From Aequorivita sp. (GTDB taxonomy: Bacteria > Bacteroidota > Bacteroidia > Flavobacteriales > Flavobacteriaceae): a stretch of 6,579 nt of DNA. Location of the stretch: NCBI GenBank assembly GCA_020435865.1, contig JAGQYZ010000030.1, positions 1 through 6,579 on the forward strand, written 5' to 3'. The notes beneath the pieces were generated by a model. The model did no database searches, was not told the DNA's origin, and saw nothing but the letters and a program-made list of their open reading frames with translations. This document shows positions 1 to 6,579 of this stretch, in pieces (position 1 is the first letter of the stretch; each line of letters opens with the position of its first letter). The position numbers and the translations under genes were made by a program.

Positions 1-471
1 AGTTATGCTTCCATTAAAACCAACGACGGCAACTATATTATGGTGGGCGACTCAAGAAGTACTGATCAAGATGTAACCTCACCAAAAGGAAATGCTGATG
101 CATGGATTGTAAAATTTGACGACAACGGAAACAAGATTTGGCAAAAATCCTATGGCGGATCCTTATTTGACACCGCACACAGTATTGTACAGCGCTCCAA
201 TGGAGATTATATTCTATCCGGTCACAGCCGAAGTAACGATGGCGATTTATCTGCAAATAATGGCGACAATGATGTATGGGTTTTTGTTGTTGACAGTCAA
301 GGAAACTTAAAGATTCAGAAAAGTTTGGGGGGCTCTGATCGGGATTATGCTTCAGAGGCCATCGAAACGTCAGACAATAAAGTACTTATTGTTGGAAATA
401 GTGAAAGTAATGACATAGATATTCCTCAAAATAGAGGCGATAAAGATTTTTTAGTAATAAAATTGAACTAA
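1..471 (+). CDS. C-terminal part of a beta-propeller-like repeat protein (5' end outside window)
   Basis: The reading frame is open from base 1, so the ATG at 40 is an internal Met and the true start lies upstream. The visible 156 residues form about three repeats of ~58 residues. Each carries a core like D/N-G-x-Y-I-x-x-G-x-S-x-S-x-D, then a G-D/N-x-D-x-W-V-x-x-x-D-x-x-G-N segment and K-S-x-G-G-S. This is the look of secreted beta-propeller or delta-60-like repeat proteins of Bacteroidetes. The protein ends directly after a repeat strand (DFLVIKLN) with no type IX secretion C-terminal domain. A signal peptide, if present, is outside the window. The stop is 27 bases before the MbnP-like gene, so co-transcription is possible. 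The specific function is unknown; it could be a binding or adhesion surface protein. Confidence 0.8.
   Translation, partial: SYASIKTNDGNYIMVGDSRSTDQDVTSPKGNADAWIVKFDDNGNKIWQKSYGGSLFDTAHSIVQRSNGDYILSGHSRSNDGDLSANNGDNDVWVFVVDSQGNLKIQKSLGGSDRDYASEAIETSDNKVLIVGNSESNDIDIPQNRGDKDFLVIKLN
1..471 (+). repeat. protein-level tandem repeats, ~58 residues (~174 bp) each
   Basis: Equivalent positions recur at roughly residues 4, 61 and 120 of the visible part (SIK, SIV and EAIE, each followed by a short polar turn and a YI-x-x-G or VLIVG strand). KSYGGS and KSLGGS close the first two units. The units are diverged at DNA level, so this is an old protein repeat rather than a recent duplication. Unit borders are approximate (about 1-162, 163-336, 337-471), and the last unit lacks the closing K-S-x-G-G-S segment. 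Confidence 0.65.
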
Positions 472-498
472 TTCAAATATAAAACCAAGTACTACCCT

Positions 499-1257
499 AT
501 GAAAAATATAGCTTTTTTATTCATCCTTAATTTTGTTCTCTATAGTTGTAGCAATGATGACAATAATAACATTCCCGAAAACGTTCCTGTGACCTTTCAG
601 TTTTCACAAAATTGGAACGGAGATGCAGTAGACAAAACAGATTTCAATTCTACAACCTATACAAATGATATAGGCAATGTTTTAACTATTTCAAAACTTC
701 GTTATTTAATTTCAAAGATTCAATTGAAAAAAAGTGACGGAACCCTTATTGAAATAGATGGATATAATCTTGTAGATCTTTCTGAGGAGGGCTCCCTAGA
801 AATGACTCCATCATCCATCCCTACAGGAGATTATATAGGTATTTCGTTTATTTATGGCTTTAATGAAGAAGATAACAGCAATGTGTATCCAGATCTTAAT
901 GTTGCGCTTTGGAATTGGCCAACTATGCTGGGGGGCGGGTATCATTTTATGCAGATGGAAGGTTCATTTTTAGATAGTAACGGCGCACCACAACCTTATG
1001 CATACCACAATGGAACTGCCCGTGTGAGCCAAGGCGTTTTTGAACAAAACTTTATTAGCTTTGATTTCAATCAAAATTTTACCATTACAAACAATGCAAC
1101 TATTGAAATAAAGATGAACATTGCTGAATGGTACAAAAACCCATACCAATGGGATTTGAATGTTTTCAGCACAGATTTAATGATGAATTATGAAGCTCAA
1201 AAGCATATGAATGACAATGGTCAAAGTGTTTTCAGCATAGGCAGCATAACACAGTAA
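499..1257 (+). CDS. MbnP-like copper-binding lipoprotein
   Basis: The product is a 252-residue lipoprotein. A short hydrophobic signal ends in LYS-C17, followed by SNDDNNN, an acidic/Asn stretch like the Bacteroidetes surface-export signal. The mature protein matches my recollection of the MbnP family: an N-terminal strand region with FxFxQNWNG (33-41), then IGNVLTISKLRYLISKIQL (58-76), a central W138-N-W140 followed by GGGYHFMQMEG (145-155), and YAYHNGTAR (167-175). MbnP and the related CorA and MopE proteins bind copper using His ligands and a Trp oxidised to kynurenine. Candidates here are W138/W140, H149 and H170, assigned by motif position only. The ATG at 499 gives a compact signal peptide; no Shine-Dalgarno is visible, as usual in this phylum. 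A MauG-type di-heme gene begins 9 bases after the stop, the expected partner. The family call is fairly firm; copper binding is inferred. Confidence 0.82.
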   Translation: MKNIAFLFILNFVLYSCSNDDNNNIPENVPVTFQFSQNWNGDAVDKTDFNSTTYTNDIGNVLTISKLRYLISKIQLKKSDGTLIEIDGYNLVDLSEEGSLEMTPSSIPTGDYIGISFIYGFNEEDNSNVYPDLNVALWNWPTMLGGGYHFMQMEGSFLDSNGAPQPYAYHNGTARVSQGVFEQNFISFDFNQNFTITNNATIEIKMNIAEWYKNPYQWDLNVFSTDLMMNYEAQKHMNDNGQSVFSIGSITQ

Positions 1258-1266
1258 TTTTTTTAA

Positions 1267-2370
1267 ATGAAGAAACCTTCCAAAATAATGAATCGAATAC
1301 TGATGGCAATCTTCAGCATTAGTTTTATGGTTAGTTGTTCTTCAAACGATCCTGAGCCAATGGAACCTGCTGAGGAATACATCCCTACGCCAAAACCACT
1401 TAACGTCCCTTCTATTTTGGCACAATTACTCCCACCACCCTACATTCCGGCCGACAATCCGCAAACTGTGGAAGGAGTGGCACTGGGAAGAAAATTATTT
1501 TATGACCCCATTCTATCTGGCGATGGCACGCAAGCCTGTGCCTCGTGCCATAAGCCTGCCAATTCATTTACTGACGATGAACGCTTCAGTATTGGTATAG
1601 ATGGCCTAGAGGGCAATCGGAATTCCATGCCGCTTTACAATATGGCGTGGAACACAAATGAAAAATTCTTCTGGGACGGTCGCGCAAGAAGTATTGAACT
1701 ACAGGCTATTGCACCAGTGGAAAACCCAATAGAAATGCATAATACATGGCCAAACGCCATTGCTAGTCTACAAAGTGATGCAGCCTATCCTGAGCTTTTC
1801 AGAAAAGCTTTTGGAACAACCATAATTACTAAAGAACTTGCCACAAAAGCCATTGCACAATTTGAACGCACTCTCATTTCTGCCAATTCCCCTTTTGACC
1901 GGTATTTGATGGGTGAAAATTCTTTAACAGCTCAAGAAATTAATGGGTTTGCAATTTTTATGGACGAATCCCGTGGTGATTGTTTTCACTGTCATGGCAA
2001 CGAAAATAGTCCTTTGTGGACCGATAATATTTTTCATAATAACGGGTTGGACGCAATTATTACAGACCGAGGGTTGGGCAATGTAACCGGAGATCCAAAC
2101 GATGACGGAAAATTTAAGTCGCCTTCGCTACGTAATCTAGCTTTCACTGCGCCTTATATGCACGACGGTCGATTTGAGACTTTAGATGAAGTAATAAACC
2201 ATTATAGTGAAGGATTGGTCTATTCTCCAACTATTGATCCACTAATGAAAGCCATTTCAAGAGGGGGAGTACATTTGACTGAACCAGACAAAGCAGACCT
2301 AAAAGCTTTCCTGCTTTCACTTTCAGATCCTTCTTTTATTAATAATCCAGATTTCCAAGACCCCAATTAA
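1267..2370 (+). CDS. di-heme cytochrome c peroxidase/MauG superfamily lipoprotein, MbnH-like
   Basis: The product has 367 residues and two c-type heme motifs, C91-A-S-C94-H95 and C239-F-H-C242-H243, the two-domain layout of bacterial di-heme peroxidases. FFWDGRA (134-140) probably holds the inter-heme Trp (W136). VENPIEM (151-157) supplies the catalytic Glu (E156). APYMHDGRF (295-303) and EVINHY (308-313) are C-terminal family motifs. Spacing matched from memory to Pseudomonas CcpA and MauG places Y313 at the axial Met/Tyr position, and there is no His between residues 96 and 135 where peroxidases have a distal His. Both features favour a MauG/MbnH-type oxidase over a true peroxidase. It is a lipoprotein (FMVS-C24, then SSNDPE), so it works outside the cytoplasm, probably oxidising the MbnP-like protein encoded 9 bases upstream. 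M1 (1267) or M8 (1288) could start it; both give workable signals and neither has a clear ribosome site. Confidence 0.88.
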   Translation: MKKPSKIMNRILMAIFSISFMVSCSSNDPEPMEPAEEYIPTPKPLNVPSILAQLLPPPYIPADNPQTVEGVALGRKLFYDPILSGDGTQACASCHKPANSFTDDERFSIGIDGLEGNRNSMPLYNMAWNTNEKFFWDGRARSIELQAIAPVENPIEMHNTWPNAIASLQSDAAYPELFRKAFGTTIITKELATKAIAQFERTLISANSPFDRYLMGENSLTAQEINGFAIFMDESRGDCFHCHGNENSPLWTDNIFHNNGLDAIITDRGLGNVTGDPNDDGKFKSPSLRNLAFTAPYMHDGRFETLDEVINHYSEGLVYSPTIDPLMKAISRGGVHLTEPDKADLKAFLLSLSDPSFINNPDFQDPN

Positions 2371-2428
2371 GCTTCATTTCTTTTCAGGCGCTCCAATTTT
2401 CACAATAAAACAACACTGTTAATTATTG

Positions 2429-2456
2429 TTTAAAACTATAGTTCAATAGTTTTAAA
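2429..2456. promoter_or_regulatory. perfect 11-bp inverted repeat, candidate operator or hairpin
   Basis: The left arm TTTAAAACTAT (2429-2439) is exactly complementary to the right arm ATAGTTTTAAA (2446-2456), with a 6-base loop AGTTCA. Nested within it is a second perfect palindrome, AACTATAGTT (2434-2443), and ATAGTT is repeated directly 8 bases apart (2438 and 2446). No T run follows on either strand, so it is not a classical intrinsic terminator. It ends about 36 bases upstream of the suf promoter element, a reasonable place for a regulator site. Which protein would bind is unknown. Confidence 0.5.
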
Positions 2457-2466
2457 ATCCTACTTC

Positions 2467-2500
2467 TTTATGGTTAAAAACACTATTTGATGTATATTTG
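2467..2500 (+). promoter_or_regulatory. probable Bacteroidetes-type promoter of the suf operon
   Basis: TATATTTG at 2493-2500 is a full match to the TAnnTTTG -7 element used by the Bacteroidetes primary sigma factor. The -33 element is weak: TTTATGG (2467-2473) lies at about the right distance, 19 bases upstream. Transcription would start near 2505, leaving a leader of about 20 bases before the sufA-type ATG. A second TATTTG at 2484-2489 is a poorer match. Confidence 0.6.
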
Positions 2501-2526
2501 CCCTCTAATTTAGAATTAATCTATAT

Positions 2527-2856
2527 ATGATTAAGGTAAGTGAAAACGCAAAAACCAAGATTGCACAATTGATGGCCGAAGAAGGCTTCAATATTGCAAA
2601 TGATTTTGTTCGCGTAGGTGTTAAAAGTGGTGGATGTTCCGGTTTAAGCTATGAACTGAAATTCGATCACAACCTGGGCGAAAACGATAAGCTTTTTGAA
2701 GAAGAAAACGTGAAAATTGCTATTGACAAAAAGAGCTTTTTATATTTAGTGGGAACCACACTGGAATACAGTGGTGGTCTTAACGGAAAAGGGTTTGTAT
2801 TCAATAATCCCAACGCAAACCGAACTTGTGGCTGTGGAGAATCTTTTTCACTTTAA
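2527..2856 (+). CDS. sufA: A-type iron-sulfur carrier, SufA/HesB/IscA family
   Basis: The 109-residue product has normal length for the A-type carrier family, which receives Fe-S clusters from the scaffold and passes them to apoproteins in the cytoplasm. The three ligand cysteines are present: C37 in SGGCSGLSY, and C101 and C103 in the C-terminal RTCGCGESF. Family motifs [13 protein letters not shown] (28-40) and [17 protein letters not shown] (81-97) are intact. It is the first gene after the promoter, and 11 bases separate it from sufB. The upstream region is AT-rich with no Shine-Dalgarno site. ErpA/IscA are close relatives; the SufA name rests on its position in the suf cluster. Confidence 0.93.
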   Translation: MIKVSENAKTKIAQLMAEEGFNIANDFVRVGVKSGGCSGLSYELKFDHNLGENDKLFEEENVKIAIDKKSFLYLVGTTLEYSGGLNGKGFVFNNPNANRTCGCGESFSL

Positions 2857-2867
2857 AATTATTGACA

Positions 2868-4316
2868 ATGAGTAAGTATACTGAGGACGATTTAAAAAAA
2901 GAACTGGAAACCAAGGAATATGAGTATGGTTTCTATACCAATATAGCATCTGACACTTTTCCCATTGGTCTGAATGAAGATATAGTGCGTGCTATTTCAA
3001 AAAAGAAGGAAGAACCAGAATGGATGACCGAATGGCGACTGGAATCTTTCCGCTATTGGCTAGAAATGGTGGAGCCAGATTGGGCGAATGTGCATTACGA
3101 AAAACCAAATTTTCAAAATATATCTTATTATTCAGCACCTAACAAGAAACCAAAATACAATAGCATTGACGAAGTAGACCCTGAACTTTTGGACACTTTC
3201 AAGCGATTGGGAATTTCTTTGGACGAACAAAAGAAACTTGCTGGAGTTGCTGTTGATATTGTTATGGATTCTGTTTCTGTTGCAACTACATTTAAAAAAA
3301 CCTTAGCAGAAAAAGGAATCATTTTCTGCTCCATTTCTGAAGCGATAAAAGAACATCCAGAATTGGTAAAAAAATATCTGGGAACCGTAGTGCCAAAACG
3401 TGATAACTTTTATGCAGCTCTTAATAGCGCTGTTTTCAGCGATGGTTCTTTTTGCTACATCCCAAAAGGCGTTCGTTGTCCAATGGAGCTTTCAACCTAT
3501 TTCAGAATAAACCAAGCAGGAACAGGACAGTTTGAAAGAACACTCGTTATTGCCGATGAAGGAAGCTACGTAAGCTATCTTGAAGGTTGCACGGCGCCAA
3601 GTCGTGACGAAAACCAATTGCACGCTGCTGTTGTGGAATTAATTGCCTTGGACGATGCCGAAATAAAATATTCAACAGTACAAAACTGGTATCCAGGTGA
3701 TAAAAATGGAAAAGGCGGCGTTTATAATTTTGTAACCAAAAGAGGCCTTTGTGAAAAAAACGCAAAAATTTCTTGGACCCAAGTAGAAACTGGAAGTGCC
3801 GTAACCTGGAAATACCCAAGCTGTGTGCTGAAAGGCGACAATTCCATTGGTGAATTTTATTCCATTGCAGTTACCAACGACTTTCAACAGGCAGACACTG
3901 GAACCAAAATGATTCATATTGGTAAAAACACAAGGAGCACTATTATTTCTAAAGGAATTTCAGCTGGAAAATCGCAGAACAGTTATCGCGGTTTGGTAAA
4001 AATTATGCCGAATGCTGATAACGCTCGGAATTTTTCGCAATGCGATTCATTGTTAATGGGAAACAGTTGTGGCGCACATACTTTCCCATACATTGAAGCA
4101 AAAAACAAAACTGCACAAGTAGAACATGAAGCTACCACAAGTAAAATTGGGGAAGACCAAATTTTCTATTGCAACCAAAGAGGTATTGAAACTGAAAAAG
4201 CAATCGCTCTGATAGTAAATGGTTTCAGTAAAGAAGTGTTGAACAAACTGCCAATGGAATTTGCCGTAGAGGCCCAAAAATTATTGGAAATCAGCCTTGA
4301 AGGCTCGGTTGGATAA
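2868..4316 (+). CDS. sufB: SufB, Fe-S cluster scaffold subunit of SufBC2D
   Basis: The 482-residue product is near the usual SufB length (495 in E. coli) and collinear with it. SufB with SufC and SufD builds nascent Fe-S clusters from sulfur and iron in the cytoplasm. Recognisable stretches are [16 protein letters not shown] (180-195), [19 protein letters not shown] (197-215), [20 protein letters not shown] (238-257) and [12 protein letters not shown] (399-410), and the protein ends ISLEGSVG. By constant offset to E. coli, C241 matches Cys254 (sulfur entry), C392 in QCDS matches Cys405, and E421 in VEHE matches Glu434, the cluster-building residues facing SufD. The start at 2868 gives [10 protein letters not shown], the normal N-terminus. 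The frame remains open upstream to an ATG at 2826 inside sufA, but that would add 14 atypical residues. Confidence 0.97.
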   Translation: MSKYTEDDLKKELETKEYEYGFYTNIASDTFPIGLNEDIVRAISKKKEEPEWMTEWRLESFRYWLEMVEPDWANVHYEKPNFQNISYYSAPNKKPKYNSIDEVDPELLDTFKRLGISLDEQKKLAGVAVDIVMDSVSVATTFKKTLAEKGIIFCSISEAIKEHPELVKKYLGTVVPKRDNFYAALNSAVFSDGSFCYIPKGVRCPMELSTYFRINQAGTGQFERTLVIADEGSYVSYLEGCTAPSRDENQLHAAVVELIALDDAEIKYSTVQNWYPGDKNGKGGVYNFVTKRGLCEKNAKISWTQVETGSAVTWKYPSCVLKGDNSIGEFYSIAVTNDFQQADTGTKMIHIGKNTRSTIISKGISAGKSQNSYRGLVKIMPNADNARNFSQCDSLLMGNSCGAHTFPYIEAKNKTAQVEHEATTSKIGEDQIFYCNQRGIETEKAIALIVNGFSKEVLNKLPMEFAVEAQKLLEISLEGSVG

Positions 4317-4369
4317 AAATACATTTATACTATAACTCACTATTTTAAAAACTAAACTATCTATTTATT

Positions 4370-4777
4370 ATGAAAAAAATCATTTTGTTGCTAATGCTAT
4401 CAGTAGCCTTTTTTTCCTGCAAAAATTCTGAAGAAAAAAACAAGGAAACCAACGAAACAACTGTTGAAAGTGTTGGAAAAATTCAAACTTACAAAGGAGA
4501 TTTTATCAATTCCGATGGAGCACTTGTACTGATGGGGCCCAATTATATTTATGGTGTTAAACGCGACATGCTTTCCGAAGGTCTTTCAAAACAAGTTGAG
4601 GCAATTAAAAAGAATGATTACGATATGGTTGGTGTCATTGTTAAAGGAATAGTTTCCAAGAACACTGACAAAGAAAGTGAATGGGAAGAAGAAATTACAA
4701 TTAAAGAAATTATGAGGGTTGACGATAAACCCGCTAAAATAGATATTCAATTAAACGAAACACAAAAGAAGAATTAA
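4370..4777 (+). CDS. small uncharacterised lipoprotein inside the suf operon
   Basis: The 135-residue product has a clear lipoprotein signal: KK, a hydrophobic core, FFS-C17, then KNSEEKNKE. A charged linker (18-36) leads into one compact domain (about 39-118) that looks beta-rich: YKGDFINSDGALVL, YIYGVKRDML, a helix-like LSKQVEAIKKNDYD, MVGVIVKGIV, then WEEEITIKEIMRV. It recalls small OB-like domains in other Bacteroidetes lipoproteins, possibly like the C-terminal part of NlpE, but I cannot confirm this. There are no cysteines after the lipobox and no metal-binding motif, so a direct cluster-binding role is unlikely. It follows sufB by 53 bases, and its TAA is one base before the sufC ATG, so it is transcribed with suf and may be translationally coupled to sufC. 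The function is unknown. Confidence 0.85.
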   Translation: MKKIILLLMLSVAFFSCKNSEEKNKETNETTVESVGKIQTYKGDFINSDGALVLMGPNYIYGVKRDMLSEGLSKQVEAIKKNDYDMVGVIVKGIVSKNTDKESEWEEEITIKEIMRVDDKPAKIDIQLNETQKKN

Positions 4778-4778
4778 A

Positions 4779-5528
4779 ATGCTAAAAATAAAAGATTTAT
4801 ACGCTGGTCTGGACGGAAAAGACATACTGCAAGGTATCAATCTTGAAGTGAAAGCTGGTGAAGTGCATGCAATAATGGGTCCTAACGGCTCTGGAAAAAG
4901 CACCTTGGCATCGGTAGTCGCTGGCAAAGAGGAGTATGAAGTAAGCAGGGGTTATATCACTTTTGAAAACGAAGATATTTCAGAATTGGATCCCGAGGAA
5001 AGAGCCCATAAAGGCATCTTCCTTTCGTTCCAATATCCTGTGGAAATACCAGGCGTTTCGGTTACCAATTTCATAAAAACGGCAATTAACGAAACCCGAA
5101 AAGCAAAAGGAAAAGAAGACATGCCAGCTTCCGAAATGTTGAAAATGATAAAGGAAAAGGCTGATATGTTGGAAATAGACCGCAAGTTTCTTTCGCGCTC
5201 CCTAAACGAAGGTTTTTCAGGAGGTGAAAAAAAACGAAACGAAATTTTCCAAATGGCAATGTTAGAACCAAAACTTGCCATTCTTGACGAAACTGATTCT
5301 GGATTGGATATTGACGCATTAAAAATTGTTGCCAATGGTGTAAACAAATTGAAAAGTGAAGACAATGCTGTACTATTAATCACACACTATCAGCGACTTT
5401 TAGACTATATAGTTCCAGATTTTGTACATGTTTTGATGAATGGAAAAATCGTAAAATCCGGTACCAAGGAACTGGCTTACGAGTTGGAAGAAAAAGGGTA
5501 CGACTGGATTAAGGAAGAATTGGTTTAA
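4779..5528 (+). CDS. sufC: SufC, ABC-type ATPase of the SufBC2D complex
   Basis: The 249-residue product has the standard SufC length. This soluble ABC ATPase binds SufB and SufD and drives the conformational change needed for cluster assembly and iron entry. All motifs are intact: Walker A GPNGSGKST (34-42, K40), Q-loop Q85, the SufC-type signature FSGGEKKR (146-153), Walker B LAILDETD (166-173, catalytic E171), D-loop SGLD (174-177) and switch H203. There are no membrane segments. The start at 4779 (MLKIKDL) is the usual SufC N-terminus. It lies one base after the stop of the preceding lipoprotein gene, with no ribosome site of its own beyond the AAGAAG in that gene's end. sufD follows after 23 bases. 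Confidence 0.97.
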   Translation: MLKIKDLYAGLDGKDILQGINLEVKAGEVHAIMGPNGSGKSTLASVVAGKEEYEVSRGYITFENEDISELDPEERAHKGIFLSFQYPVEIPGVSVTNFIKTAINETRKAKGKEDMPASEMLKMIKEKADMLEIDRKFLSRSLNEGFSGGEKKRNEIFQMAMLEPKLAILDETDSGLDIDALKIVANGVNKLKSEDNAVLLITHYQRLLDYIVPDFVHVLMNGKIVKSGTKELAYELEEKGYDWIKEELV

Positions 5529-5551
5529 ATCTTAAACCTTGAAGAGAAAAA

Positions 5552-6579
5552 ATGAGTTTTAAAGACAAATTATTATCATCATATATCGCACTTGAAGATT
5601 ATCTGGAGTTTGATTCGCCATTGCACGATGTGCGCAATAACGCCATTAAAATCTTTGAGGAAAAAGGTTTTCCTTCAAAAAAAGAGGAAGCTTGGAAATA
5701 TACATCCCTGAATTCCCTTTTGAAAAAGGAATACAGTATTTTCCCAAAAACAGAAAATGCCATTGAATTTAAAAATGTAAAAAAATATTTTCTCCACGAT
5801 ATTGACACATACAAAGTGGTGTTTATAGATGGAATCTACAGTTCTTTTCTTTCTGAAACCACACACGATTCATTGGATGTTTGCTTAATGTCTTCCGCCC
5901 TGAACAAAAGTAAATACAAGCCAGTGATAGAAGCCTATTTCAACAAAGTGGCGAAAAATGATAGCTTGACCTCACTAAATACAGCATTCACCAAAGAAGG
6001 CGCCTACATCAATATTCCAGCACACAAAGAAGTTGAAAAGCCTATTGAAATTATCAATTTTTCAACCGGAAATGAAGCTGCAATGTTTCTGCAACCAAGA
6101 AATTTGATTGTGGTTGGCGAAAACGCACATGTTCAAATCATTGAACGCCACCAAAGCCTTTCCAGCAATGAAATTTTAACCAATTCTGTTACCGAGATTT
6201 TTGCTGAAAAGCGCGCTTATGTAGATTATTATAAAATTCAAAATGATGAAGCAACCGCTTCATTGATTGACAACACCTATATTTCACAGGAACGCGGTAC
6301 CGTTTGTCGCGTACACACTTTTGCCTTTGGTGGAAATTTGGTTCGCAACAACCTTAACTTTTATCAAAAAGGAGAGCATTGTGATTCTACACTAAAAGGA
6401 ATTACCATTTTAGAAGGAAAACAACACGTGGACCACAACACCTTGGTGCACCATATTGCGCCAAATTGTGAAAGCCACCAAGATTATAAAGGGCTTTTTG
6501 CTGAATCTTCCACGGGCGTTTTCAATGGAAAGATAATTGTTGAAAAAGATGCGCAGAAAACCGATGCTTTTCAGCAAAA
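5552..6579 (+). CDS. sufD: SufD, scaffold subunit of SufBC2D (3' end outside window)
   Basis: The frame is open from the ATG at 5552 to the window edge, giving 342 complete codons. The N-terminus MSFKDKLL and EEKGFPSKKEEAWKYTSL (36-53) are typical of SufD, which pairs with SufB through a long beta-helix. The middle portion (EKPIEIINFSTG, AAMFLQPRNLIVVGENAHVQIIERH) and the stretch after VDHNTLVHH, with FNGKIIVEKDAQKTDAFQQ at the edge, match the SufD/SufB beta-helix core. The C-terminal segment carrying the conserved CxH (E. coli Cys358/His360) would lie beyond the window and cannot be checked. A purine-rich GAAGAG (5541-5546) 5 bases before the start may help ribosome binding. No frameshift is seen in the visible part. 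Confidence 0.95.
   Translation, partial: MSFKDKLLSSYIALEDYLEFDSPLHDVRNNAIKIFEEKGFPSKKEEAWKYTSLNSLLKKEYSIFPKTENAIEFKNVKKYFLHDIDTYKVVFIDGIYSSFLSETTHDSLDVCLMSSALNKSKYKPVIEAYFNKVAKNDSLTSLNTAFTKEGAYINIPAHKEVEKPIEIINFSTGNEAAMFLQPRNLIVVGENAHVQIIERHQSLSSNEILTNSVTEIFAEKRAYVDYYKIQNDEATASLIDNTYISQERGTVCRVHTFAFGGNLVRNNLNFYQKGEHCDSTLKGITILEGKQHVDHNTLVHHIAPNCESHQDYKGLFAESSTGVFNGKIIVEKDAQKTDAFQQ

Larger units (their letters stand above)
2371..2526 (+). other. 156-bp gap between the MbnP/di-heme pair and the suf operon
   Basis: There is no plausible gene here. It carries a perfect AT-rich inverted repeat (2429-2456) and a Bacteroidetes-type promoter element (2493-2500), both listed separately. The first ~55 bases after the di-heme stop show no GC-rich hairpin with a T run. 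If transcription of the left operon ends here, the stop is not a classical intrinsic terminator or relies on the AT-rich hairpin. Confidence 0.7.

Noticed and set aside
116..310. 64-codon + strand frame inside the repeat gene
   Set aside because: It is an out-of-frame shadow of the repeat-bearing frame, with no motif and no start signal.
40..471. Complete gene starting at the ATG at 40
   Set aside because: The same frame is open from base 1 with repeat-like residues before that Met, so the gene is a 5'-truncated part of a longer one.
461..480. Small inverted repeat TTGAA-CTAA-TTCAA around the first stop codon
   Set aside because: A 5-bp AT-rich stem without a T run is expected by chance and too weak to call a terminator.
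2429..2456. Classical intrinsic terminator
   Set aside because: The stem is almost entirely A-T and no T run follows on either strand, so I list it only as an inverted repeat of uncertain role.
2826..2867. Upstream in-frame ATG for SufB inside the end of sufA
   Set aside because: It would overlap sufA by 31 bases and add 14 hydrophobic residues unlike any SufB N-terminus; the ATG at 2868 gives the normal start.
4317..4369. Internal promoter before the lipoprotein gene
   Set aside because: The gap is AT-rich but holds no TAnnTTTG element, so no separate promoter can be supported.
4952..5383. 143-codon open frame on the minus strand over sufC
   Set aside because: It lies wholly opposite the well-conserved SufC coding sequence and its translation has no recognisable domain; the other minus-strand frames over sufB and sufD fail for the same reason.

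Overview
The window is a piece of chromosome from a Bacteroidetes bacterium, most likely a marine or environmental Flavobacteriaceae. The evidence is AT-rich DNA, short lipoprotein signals ending in S-C followed by acidic or Asn residues, near absence of Shine-Dalgarno sites, a TAnnTTTG-type promoter element, and a sufA-sufB-lipoprotein-sufC-sufD order that I recall from Flavobacteria. I cannot name the genus. All genes lie on the + strand; I see no RNA genes, insertion sequences, CRISPR arrays or attachment sites.

Left part (1-2370). The window opens inside a gene whose C-terminal 156 residues consist of about three ~58-residue beta-propeller-like repeats. Then come two tightly linked lipoprotein genes: an MbnP-like protein (499-1257) and a di-heme cytochrome of the bacterial cytochrome c peroxidase/MauG superfamily (1267-2370). 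Together they match the MbnP/MbnH (CorA/CorB-like) arrangement, in which the di-heme enzyme oxidises a Trp of its partner to kynurenine, creating a copper site. The di-heme protein shows MauG-like features: no His where peroxidases carry the distal ligand, and a Tyr where they carry the axial Met. This pair is the most interesting content of the window.

Middle (2371-2526). This gene-free gap of 156 bp holds a perfect 11-bp inverted repeat with a 6-nt loop and, further down, a good Bacteroidetes promoter element just before the iron-sulfur operon.

Right part (2527-6579). This is a SUF iron-sulfur cluster assembly operon: an A-type carrier (SufA/HesB/IscA family), SufB scaffold, a small uncharacterised lipoprotein, SufC ATPase, and SufD, which is cut by the window end before its C-terminal catalytic region. 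SufB, SufC and SufD form the SufBC2D scaffold complex in the cytoplasm; the A-type protein probably carries finished clusters to client proteins. The lipoprotein is exported, so it cannot touch the complex directly, yet its stop codon lies one base before the sufC start. sufS and sufE are not in the window and may follow sufD.
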